A DNA stretch of 64,000 bases from Undibacterium paludis (lineage in GTDB: Bacteria > Pseudomonadota > Gammaproteobacteria > Burkholderiales > Burkholderiaceae_D): assembly GCF_022568815.1 (NCBI RefSeq), contig NZ_JAKZHX010000008.1:265348-329347 (forward strand), read 5' to 3'. The position numbers and the translations under genes were made by a program. Shown here in pieces: positions 25,295-31,588 of the stretch (position 1 is its first letter; every line of letters begins with the position of its first letter). A model generated the notes under the pieces. It did not search any database. It saw nothing but the letters and a program-made list of their open reading frames with translations, and was not told the DNA's origin.

Positions 25295-25972
25295 TCACTC
25301 AATTGATAGGGAGCTCACCTCACATCTTGGCCAAACGGCGTGCAGTGCCAATGACAATTCGGTAGCCAGGCACGACAGATCATCTGCGGCTGTTTCATGT
25401 AAAGCTTCAGCGACGATCAGGGCGGAGGTGGTGGCCTTCTGTACAGCCGAATAGCCGCTTTGCCGGTTCGACCATCTTCTTGCATGCGCGCGCCCGTGTT
25501 GATCAGCAAAAATAATTTCCCCCGCTTCAGGGTTTTCCAGCTTGCCTGAAAAGGCCTCGTAGGTTTCCCGCCCGGTTGCAGGGCGTACTTCCAATCCGTT
25601 CCCGATTTGTTCCGAGTCAAAAACTGCGATGGGGATACCATAGGCAAGCGAAGCCGTATTGCAAAGATCAACAAGGGGATGCAGGCTGGGTAGCATGCCC
25701 TCCTTGCGAAAACGGCGTAACAGCGATTCGGACGCGCACCTGTATTGTGTTGGTTTCAGTCCCATTTTAGAGAAGGTGCGCCTCCATGCCTGTATTTCGA
25801 TGAAATTGCCCTCATTTGATTGCGATAGCCGCTCAGAGGCAATGGTGGTGAATCTTTGGGATACACTAAAAATGTCCGCAGTAGCGTCAATATGTTGTAC
25901 ATGCAAGGTACGTGTGGATAACTCAGGAAAGGCGGAACGGATGGGAGCCGCATAGCGGAAAAAAATACTCAT
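25295..25972 (-). CDS. B3/B4 domain protein (PheRS beta-like)
   Basis: A 225-residue stand-alone protein resembling the B3/B4 editing-type domain of phenylalanyl-tRNA synthetase beta chain: IQAWRRTFSKMGLKPTQYRCASESLLRRF, LPSLHPLVDLCNTASLAYGIPIAVFD, GEIIFADQHGRAHARRW. Stand-alone versions are common in bacteria and are suspected tRNA or amino-acid editing factors. The gene ends 212 bp upstream of the FrsA-like gene on the same strand. Confidence 0.88.
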   Translation of the reverse strand: MSIFFRYAAPIRSAFPELSTRTLHVQHIDATADIFSVSQRFTTIASERLSQSNEGNFIEIQAWRRTFSKMGLKPTQYRCASESLLRRFRKEGMLPSLHPLVDLCNTASLAYGIPIAVFDSEQIGNGLEVRPATGRETYEAFSGKLENPEAGEIIFADQHGRAHARRWSNRQSGYSAVQKATTSALIVAEALHETAADDLSCLATELSLALHAVWPRCEVSSLSIE

Positions 25973-26256
25973 TTAACTAGTCCATGATGATGAGGTCGGA
26001 TACCTGCTATTTTCTGCCCTGAAAATCCGCTTGTCTTGAACAAAATTGCAGGCGGAGTATATGCCTGCGGTTTCTGCCCTGGTACTGCCGATGCATCGCT
26101 ACGGTCAGGAGGATCGCTCATCCCCTCCCGCCATTCGTTCCCCTCAATCGTGTCCCAGACAGCGCAGACCGTCACTCATCGCAAGGCACTGGAGAACGCC
26201 CCGGGCTTTGCTTACAGTGCATGGCGATCAGACTTTATTTGCCAGAAAGGATAACC

Positions 26257-27447
26257 ATGCATTCCCCCGTATCAACATCCCCAACAAGCTTGCAGGCCCA
26301 GCCTGGGCCTGTGCGTGACTGGGCCGGTTTTGCTTTCAAGCACACCACCCGCCTGTGGTGGACCGTCACCCTGGCCGCACAACTGCTGTTTGCCGTGACG
26401 ATTGCTGCATTCTATGGCCGTGCAGCAGCGCGCGGCGACATCGCCGCCTGGAACCGTTACATGCAGCATGGCTATGACCGGGGCGATGCATTCGGTAATA
26501 CCCTGGTGGCGATACACCTGTTGATGGCGCTGCTGGTCATCATTGGCGGCGCCCTGCAACTGAGCACGACGCTGCGTGCCCGTGCGCCGCGTTTCCATCA
26601 CTGGCTGGGGCGCAGCTATATTGCGGCGGCTTACCTGATCAGTCTCAGCGGCCTGTACATGATGTGGGTGCGCGGCACCATAGGCGGGCTGGCCCAGCAC
26701 ATGGGCATGACGATACTGGCGCTGATCATCATGTTCTGCGCAACCAGGGCCATACAGGCCGCTATGGCGCGCAACTTTGTGCTGCACAGGCAATGGGCGT
26801 TGCGCCTGTACCTGTCCATGAGCACGGCACTGTTCCTGCGTGCCGGCCTGTTCCTGGCATTCCTGATACCGGCAGATTATCAGGAAGCCTATGCCATCGT
26901 CGTCAACTATGCCCAGTTTGTGCTGCCTTTGACCATGCTGGAAGTTTACTTGCGCATCAGTCACCAATCCGGCAATGCCAGACGTTACGCCATTGCCGCC
27001 AGCATGCTGGTGCTGACCCTGGTGATGGGCGGCGGCCTGGCGGTCGTGACCCAGGCAAACTGGCTGCCACAGATCAGAATGGCGATGGCCAATCGCCCCG
27101 CGCTGACCGAGCAGATCGATGTCACCATCCGTGCCGAAGGCGTTGATGCAGGCATTGCGCAATACCGAACATACAAGGCCAACCCGGCAACAGCGGCTGA
27201 CATCAAGGAGGGCGACATCAACCGCCTCGGCTATCGCCTCATCACCGCCCAAAAATACCAGGACGCCATCCGCATACTGCAATTGAATGTTGACGCCTAC
27301 CCGCAATCAGGCAATGCCCATGACAGCCTGGCCGAAGCATATATGCTGGCTGGTGACAAGGCGAGGGCGGTAGCTCACTATCAGCAATCCCTGCGCCTGA
27401 AGCCGGACAATGACAATGCGGTGGCGATGTTGAAGAAGTTGAGATGA
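26257..27447 (+). CDS. DUF2306 membrane protein with C-terminal TPR
   Basis: A 396-residue protein. The N-terminal ~270 residues carry about seven membrane helices with histidines typical of DUF2306 (MQHGYDRGDAFGN, HHWLGRSYIAAAY, NFVLHRQWALRLYL). The C-terminal ~120 residues form TPR repeats (QDAIRILQLNVDAYPQSGNAHDSLAEAYMLAGDKARAV). The ATG at 26257 follows AGAAAGGAT. The fusion of a membrane redox-like domain with a soluble TPR tail suggests docking of a partner. Function unknown. Confidence 0.83.
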   Translation: MHSPVSTSPTSLQAQPGPVRDWAGFAFKHTTRLWWTVTLAAQLLFAVTIAAFYGRAAARGDIAAWNRYMQHGYDRGDAFGNTLVAIHLLMALLVIIGGALQLSTTLRARAPRFHHWLGRSYIAAAYLISLSGLYMMWVRGTIGGLAQHMGMTILALIIMFCATRAIQAAMARNFVLHRQWALRLYLSMSTALFLRAGLFLAFLIPADYQEAYAIVVNYAQFVLPLTMLEVYLRISHQSGNARRYAIAASMLVLTLVMGGGLAVVTQANWLPQIRMAMANRPALTEQIDVTIRAEGVDAGIAQYRTYKANPATAADIKEGDINRLGYRLITAQKYQDAIRILQLNVDAYPQSGNAHDSLAEAYMLAGDKARAVAHYQQSLRLKPDNDNAVAMLKKLR

Positions 27448-27467
27448 TTTGAGGGAAGACCTGACAG

Positions 27468-27869
27468 CTCACCACAGAGGCACAGAGACACAGAGAAAAC
27501 CAAGAGAAAACCAATAGGACTTACGCGAAATTGCCCAGACTTTTTTGCGTCGGCCATGCCTGCATCTCATTGAGCACGATACACCCAAAACCGTCATTCC
27601 CGCGCGCTTTCAGCGGGAATCCATCATTGATCAACCGAGCAGACAGTAAGACGGGCGAGGTTGGTCAAACATGGATACCCGCCTGCGCGGGTATGACGAA
27701 TTGGAAAGTACGGTAAGCTGCAAGCTTGATGGCGGTTTTGCGTAAGTCCTAACCAAGAGAAAACCAAGAGAAAACCAATTTGAAATTGGGTTTACATTAC
27801 CGAATATTTTCTTGCGTATCTCTCGTCCTTCTCTTGAATTTCTCTGTGACTCGGTGTCTCTGTGGTGAG
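27468..27869. repeat. large inverted repeat (CTCTGTG family) containing a MITE
   Basis: The left arm CTCACCACAGAG-CACAGAG (27468-27496) is the near-perfect inverse of the right arm ending CTCTGTGGTGAG (27841-27869), 29 bp each. The space between contains AGAGAAAACCA tandem units (around 27500 and 27752-27780) and the MITE at 27516-27750. A related unit is at 18340-18388. Confidence 0.7.
27516..27750. mobile_element. MITE copy B (235 bp, intact ends)
   Basis: A non-coding element with perfect 11-bp terminal inverted repeats, AGGACTTACGC at 27516 and GCGTAAGTCCT ending at 27750. It has inner palindromes (CATTCCCGCG / CGCGGGTATGACG). It shares its length and most bases with copy A at 20300-20541. 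It is inserted within the CTCTGTG-type inverted repeat, splitting an AACCAAGAGAAAACCAA tract. The likely mover is an IS with the same termini, not present here. Confidence 0.85.
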
Positions 27870-27888
27870 ATTTTTGGTCTAAGAATTT

Positions 27889-28662
27889 TTATGTCCGGTT
27901 GATCGACACCCCACCATCAACCAGCATCGCCGCCCCCGTCATGAAGGACGAGGCATCCGACGCCAGGTACAACACAGACTGCGCGATTTCTTCCGGCTGC
28001 GCCAGGCGCTTCAAGGCATGCAGGCTGGCGACCTGGGCCAGCGCTTCGGGCGTGCCATTCATCTGCTGCGCCATCGGTGTCATCGTGCCGCCAGGCAGGA
28101 TGGCATTGACGCGTATGCCCTGCGGGCCAAATTCAGCCGCCAGCGCCTGGGTCAGCCCGACCAACCCCGCCTTGCTGGCCGCATAGGCAGCCGCACCAGG
28201 GAAGCCTGCCGTATGGCCGACAAAGGTCGACGTAAAAATCAGCGAACCACCACCGCGTTGCTGCATGGCCGGCAGCTGGTATTTTGCACCCAGAAAAGCA
28301 CTGGTCAGATTGGTTTCCAGCGTGTCGCGCCAGCCAGTTGCAGACACATCCGGTGTCGCGCCCAGCTCACCCAGGCAACCGGCATTATTGAAGGCGATGT
28401 CGAGACCGCCAAATTCCTTCACGGCCAGTTCCACCAGCGCCTGTGCATAAGCTTCGTCCCTGACATCACCGGCCAGGCAGATAGCCCGCCCGTCTTCTTT
28501 GCGGATGTCTGCCACCAGATCCGCCAGCTCTGCCTGCCGCCTGGCCGCAACGATGACGCTGGCGCCCATGCGGGCAAACAGCAAGGCCGTTGCGCGGCCT
28601 ATGCCAGAACTGGCGCCGGTGACGATGGCGACTTTGTTGTGTAGTGAATGGATGGTGTTCAC
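27889..28662 (-). CDS. SDR family oxidoreductase
   Basis: A 257-residue classical short-chain dehydrogenase: TGASSGIG cofactor loop near residue 15, AARR after strand 2 (favouring NADPH), NNAG, the catalytic S/T region FTSTFVGHTA, Y-x3-K in YAASKAG, and C-terminal cofactor and oligomer motifs (LPGGTMTPM, LASDASSFMTGAAMLVDGG). Substrate is unknown. The gene stands alone between repeats. Confidence 0.93.
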   Translation of the reverse strand: MNTIHSLHNKVAIVTGASSGIGRATALLFARMGASVIVAARRQAELADLVADIRKEDGRAICLAGDVRDEAYAQALVELAVKEFGGLDIAFNNAGCLGELGATPDVSATGWRDTLETNLTSAFLGAKYQLPAMQQRGGGSLIFTSTFVGHTAGFPGAAAYAASKAGLVGLTQALAAEFGPQGIRVNAILPGGTMTPMAQQMNGTPEALAQVASLHALKRLAQPEEIAQSVLYLASDASSFMTGAAMLVDGGVSINRT

Positions 28663-28822
28663 GTTTGTCCTTTTCTGTGGTGTTCAACAAGAGCAGGCAG
28701 TATTGGTTTTTAGTGTGTGACTGTCTCGCTGCAAACGGACGCGAGATTGTCGATGTCTGCTTGGCAGGCAATCAGCCTGCAGGTCTTGAGTCAGATGCAG
28801 CCAATCGACGCAAGTCTTTGCG

Positions 28823-28854
28823 CCGTCATGCTGGACTTGATCCGGCATCCAGTG
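28823..28854. repeat. REP-like half unit
   Basis: CGTCATGCTGGACTTGATCC followed by GGCATCCAGTG is the same unit as one half of the 11218-11328 repeat. It is a single hairpin-forming copy. Confidence 0.6.
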
Positions 28855-28946
28855 TCGTTAAACCCGCGAATATGACGCCAGAAGACGGTGCTTAAAAAAT
28901 CGACGACAGTTTCCTTATCATCGGCCTGTTGCAATATGTACGCACT

Positions 28947-29009
28947 AATTTGAATAAATTCGTCATTGCATGCTTGATTTATTCAAATTCATGTGGCAAG
29001 ATGCTTTCA
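28947..29009 (+). promoter_or_regulatory. inverted repeat plus sigma54-like promoter
   Basis: AATTTGAATAAA (28947-28958) and TTTATTCAAATT (28978-28989) are perfect 12-bp inverted arms with a 19-bp spacer. Five bases later, TGGCAAG-ATGC-TTTCA (28994-29009) matches the sigma54 consensus TGGCACG-N4-TTGCA at all but two defined positions. However, the normally invariant -12 GC reads TC, so the promoter is only a candidate. It precedes the small ORF at 29089 and the tRNA array. Confidence 0.45.
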
Positions 29010-29088
29010 CTGTAGACAGCAGCAAGTGCGTTGCAGTCGCCTGAAACCGCAGGCAATATCAATGAATCGCAGCATCAGAGAAAAGAGA

Positions 29089-29358
29089 ATGATCGTGAAA
29101 ACCACTGCACAACAACACAGCCAGAACGTGCGCCAGCGTGCGCAGGGCGCGTTGCGTGTGTGGCAGAACCTGGCACTGCTGCCGGGCGATCAACTGCGGC
29201 CCGCCACACAATGCAAGAGTGTTTTTATACAAGCAGATTTGCCGGCCCAGCCGTCGCCGTCTGATTTGATCAACTTTGCCTTGCCCACGACTTTATCGGG
29301 CACAGACTTACAACCCAGCATCCGGGGCGCAAGCCCGCAGGTTTTTGCCCCGCATTGA
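29089..29358 (+). CDS. small hypothetical protein upstream of tRNA array
   Basis: An 89-residue protein beginning MIVKTTAQQHSQNVRQRAQG after AAAAGAGA. It is polar and basic at the N-terminus with a Pro-rich C-terminal half, no signal peptide or membrane segment. A truncated second copy with the same start (MIVN, then QQ..Q.LRQ.AQ) lies at 30469-30573, on the other side of the tRNA genes. An intrinsic terminator follows at 29383. The conserved N-terminal half in both copies supports a real gene. Function unknown; the array context hints at a link with tRNA or RNA stress. Confidence 0.55.
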   Translation: MIVKTTAQQHSQNVRQRAQGALRVWQNLALLPGDQLRPATQCKSVFIQADLPAQPSPSDLINFALPTTLSGTDLQPSIRGASPQVFAPH

Positions 29359-29382
29359 CGGCGCACAACACCTGAAGCGACC

Positions 29383-29418
29383 AGCCCGGATGCCCTGAAA
29401 AGTATCCGGGCTTTTTTA
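29383..29418 (+). terminator. intrinsic terminator between small ORF and tRNA array
   Basis: AGCCCGGAT (29383-29391) pairs perfectly with ATCCGGGCT (29404-29412), followed by a T-run (CTTTTTTATT). A classic Rho-independent terminator 25 bp after the small ORF, 160 bp before the first tRNA. Confidence 0.88.
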
Positions 29419-29575
29419 TTGCCAGCAAAAATGCAGCGGCAAAAAACAGCAAAAGCCCAGCAGTGAAACCCGCGCAAGCGGTCACGGCCAGCGCATGCTC
29501 GTCATGTATGCGACGACCGTGGTAACACGATCACACCGTTCCGCTCTGCTGACCGGCGTGATCAAAAAGAACAAA

Positions 29576-29663
29576 GGAAGCGTGGCAGAGTGGTTTATCG
29601 CACCAGTCTTGAAAACTGTGAGGCCGCAAGGTTACGTGAGTTCGAATCTCACCGCTTCCGCCA
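29576..29663 (+). tRNA. tRNA-Ser(UGA)
   Basis: 88 nt. Acceptor GGAAGCG pairs with CGCTTCC, discriminator G and encoded CCA. Anticodon TGA sits in loop CTTGAAA. The T arm GTGAG-TTCGAAT-CTCAC is intact. The anticodon stem has a C/T mismatch at its base and the long variable arm relies on G-T pairs, so it is more divergent than a housekeeping tRNA-Ser. Confidence 0.85.
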
Positions 29664-29766
29664 GTTTTAAAAGAACAAAAAACTCGTTAAAAAAATACAG
29701 AGTCAAAAGAAAGTACAAAAGAGAGAAAAAGAGAAGGGCGGAAATCCGTTCATCGATTTTTACAAC

Positions 29767-29841
29767 AGGGGATTAGCCAAGTGGTAACGGCAACCGGCTT
29801 TGAACCGGTCATCCGGGGTTCGACTCCCCGATCCCCTTCCA
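29767..29841 (+). tRNA. tRNA-Gln(UUG)
   Basis: 75 nt. Acceptor AGGGGAT pairs with ATCCCCT, encoded CCA. D stem GCC/GGC, anticodon stem ACCGG-CTTTGAA-CCGGT with anticodon TTG, T arm CGGGG-TTCGACT-CCCCG. All arms are complete. It lies 16 nt before the next tRNA-like gene. Confidence 0.92.
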
Positions 29842-29856
29842 GTTTTTTGAAGTAAT

Positions 29857-29920
29857 CGGTGTGTAGCGCGTCTGCTTTGGGAGCAGAAGGTCCGAGGTTC
29901 AAATCCTCGCACGCCGACCA
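29857..29920 (+). pseudogene. tRNA-Pro(UGG) lacking the D arm
   Basis: 64 nt instead of ~77. Acceptor CGGTGTG/CACGCCG, anticodon arm TCTGC-TTTGGGA-GCAGA (anticodon TGG), T arm CGAGG-TTCAAAT-CCTCG and CCA are all intact. The D arm is gone: TAGCGC joins directly to GTCTGC. In normal bacterial tRNA-Pro, TAGCGC occurs on both sides of the D loop, so a 13-nt deletion between these direct repeats explains it. It is either a pseudogene or a deliberately truncated tRNA-like RNA. Confidence 0.85.
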
Positions 29921-29937
29921 GAATTTTTGTAGCATAA

Positions 29938-30023
29938 GCACGTGTGGTGGAACAGGAAGACACACTGGTCTTAAACACCAGTGCCAACATGGCGTGCGGG
30001 TTCGAGTCCCGCCACGTGCACCA
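29938..30023 (+). tRNA. tRNA-Leu(UAA)
   Basis: 86 nt. Acceptor GCACGTG/CACGTGC, discriminator A, encoded CCA. Anticodon TAA lies in ACTGGT-CTTAAAC-ACCAGT. A long variable arm (TGCCAACATGGCG) and T arm GCGGG-TTCGAGT-CCCGC are present. Intact class II tRNA. Confidence 0.92.
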
Positions 30024-30054
30024 GCTTGTACAGTAGCAGCAAACATCCAAATAT

Positions 30055-30138
30055 GAAAACGTGGCAGAGTGGACCAATGCACCTGCTAACATACAGCATC
30101 GCTGTCGGGGGCCGTGAGTTCGAATCTCACCGTTTTCA
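30055..30138 (+). pseudogene. degenerate tRNA-Ser(GCU)-like gene
   Basis: Acceptor GAAAACG/CGTTTTC, the class II D-arm sequence (TGGCAGAGTGG...AATGCA), variable arm ACAGC-ATC-GCTGT and T arm GTGAG-TTCGAAT-CTCAC are preserved. The anticodon region reads CCTG-CTAA-CAT where tRNA-Ser(GCU) has CCTGACTTGCTAATCAGG, so both stem halves are partly deleted and no 5-bp anticodon stem can form. CCA is not encoded (AGT follows). Confidence 0.75.
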
Positions 30139-30468
30139 GTTTTTGGGATGAACATATTCCGGTCGGTGGTGATACGGATGCCTGCCACACATAAAAAAGT
30201 TGCATGCTGTCAGGATGCTTTGCTGCGAACGGTACATGTAACGGCGCGCAAAACTTTGCACTGGCTTGCGAATAAATTTGAATTTTTATCCTCCCCCAAA
30301 AAAACCGCTATTGCGGGTTAAATCCCAGTTGACCAATGTGTAATTTGACGCCGACTTCACCCCTCATTACGCGATAGAGTATTTGATTATCTGTCGGTAA
30401 GTCTGTTGTAAGCTTATTAATTCACTGGCAATGCCAGGCTAAATCGACAACGGCAGCAGAAAAAAGGA
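30139..30468. other. intergenic region after the tRNA array
   Basis: About 330 bp. It contains AATAAATTTGAATTTTTATC near 30268, reminiscent of the half-site in the 28947-28989 inverted repeat, and CACTGGCAATGCCAG near 30423, aligned with the sigma54-like site of the first copy but without correct -24/-12 spacing. It looks like a decayed copy of the upstream region of the small ORF. Confidence 0.4.
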
Positions 30469-30573
30469 ATGATCGTGAACCACACTCCGCTACAACAACC
30501 TAAACAGAGCCTGCGCCAATGTGCACAGAGTCCGTGGTGTGTTGGTTTTCCGATCCGCGAAAATTGGAACTAA
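30469..30573 (+). pseudogene. truncated second copy of the small tRNA-array ORF
   Basis: After AAAAAAGGA, ATG at 30469 opens a 34-codon frame starting MIVNHTPLQQPKQSLRQCAQ, clearly related to the first 25 residues of the 89-aa protein at 29089. Similarity stops at about 30540; the rest (GFPIRENWN) is unrelated. This breakpoint also marks the left edge of the lower-GC island, so the gene was probably cut by its insertion. Confidence 0.65.
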
Positions 30574-30652
30574 AATGGTTATATCTACCTAAAAGTGTAA
30601 ACAACAAAATTTCCTCTATGAGAAATATTGATTGCTTAGCTGTGCAGATAAA

Positions 30653-30749
30653 TTAAGGCATCTCTGATTAAGTCCAAAATCGTAAAATTAATGCTCGAAA
30701 AATCAATAACTTACAAATGGTATGCTGGAGTTAATCAGAGGTTCCTTAA
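30653..30749. mobile_element. short MITE, copy 1 (~97 bp)
   Basis: Terminal inverted repeats TTAAGG-A-CTCTGATTAA and TTAATCAGAGGTTCCTTAA bracket a core (GTCCAAAATCGTAAAATTAA, CTCGAAAAATCAATAACTTA) that is repeated nearly base for base at 31403-31497. Too short to code. Confidence 0.8.
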
Positions 30750-31136
30750 ATAGATCACTATGAAAGATTAATATGACAACGGCGGAGACTTGCCTATCAT
30801 GTACTCCGATCGTGGCACCACTATCATTGGTTTGGGTAATATTCGTGGGTGCACAACGCAAAGTCGATTCCTTCGATGTCGCGCAAAGTGGCACGAATTT
30901 ATTTGCGCGCCACTTTTGTGGCACGAAAACATTACACTATTGAAAGTCTGCAGACTCAACTAATTTCCCGCCCACGATACGCGATTCGAATTCTCCATAT
31001 GCATTGGACCGCAAAAAAAACTTGGACCGCCAGCAGTGTGTATCCAACCAGAGATTGGCACTTATGTCTTTTTCTCTGGTGCAGTACCTCATGCGGTTAC
31101 ACCTGTGTCCTCTGTTGATCGCATATTGTTGGATTG

Positions 31137-31262
31137 ATTGCCGACATTTTCAATGTAAAAGCAGCTTTTGAAGTCATGATTGGCGGGCTTGTTGTGCTCG
31201 GCTTCGTTTTTGCTTTGCACGCGCCCGTGCCGAAAAGGGATGGGCAAGTGGCGACCGGTTGA
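31137..31262 (+). pseudogene. membrane protein C-terminal remnant
   Basis: One frame reads FNVKAAFEVMIGGLVVLGFV followed by FALHAP and a stop at 31260-31262. This looks like the last transmembrane helix and tail of a transporter, with no start or upstream body. A low-confidence gene relic in the island flank. Confidence 0.35.
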
Positions 31263-31304
31263 ATTGATCAACCGGCATAATATTTCGACCAGAATCGTCG
31301 ACGC

Positions 31305-31373
31305 CACTATGCATCTTGGTAAAGGCATGTCGACAACGAGTCATTTTCCACTTAAACATGCGCATGCAATAAT
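31305..31373. repeat. 69-bp direct repeat, copy 1
   Basis: CACTATGCATCTTGGTAAAG and TCGACAACGAGTCATTTTCC recur with few changes at 36214-36282. Copy 1 lies upstream of the binding-protein gene and copy 2 upstream of the deformylase pair, so it may be a shared upstream regulatory segment. Confidence 0.7.
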
Positions 31374-31402
31374 GTGACCAAGAAATATCAGTCGCTAAAA
31401 TT

Positions 31403-31497
31403 ATAGAATCTCTGATTAAGTCCAAAATCGTAAAATTAATGCTCGAAAAATCAATAACTTACAAATGGTGTGCTTGACTTAATCAGAGGTTCCTTAG
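31403..31497. mobile_element. short MITE, copy 2 (~95 bp)
   Basis: Same element as 30653-30749 with the same CTCTGATTAAG / TTAATCAGAGGTTCCTTA ends and a nearly identical core. The two copies flank a ~650-bp segment like a composite unit. Confidence 0.8.
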
Positions 31498-31588
31498 ATT
31501 TAGCAATAAAAAGTGGCATTACGACAACGTAGGCATTAGCGCGTTGGACAGTATGCAATTCACCGCCGTTTAATTCTGGGAGTCATTC

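Larger units (their letters stand above)
30574..31588. other. island left flank with gene remnants and repeats
   Basis: About 1 kb without an intact gene. It holds two copies of a ~95-bp MITE, a membrane-protein C-terminal remnant, the first copy of a 69-bp direct repeat, and AT-rich filler. The last 90 bp before the binding-protein gene (from about 31497) match the sequence before the binding-protein pseudogene at 38520, so they are the original promoter/leader region. Confidence 0.55.

Noticed and set aside
26272..27306. Antisense frame opposite the DUF2306-TPR gene
   Set aside because: Same shadow pattern; sense protein has membrane helices and TPRs.
30055..30138. Possible selenocysteine or suppressor tRNA
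   Set aside because: No UCA anticodon or 8-bp acceptor; alignment to tRNA-Ser(GCU) with anticodon-arm deletions is better.
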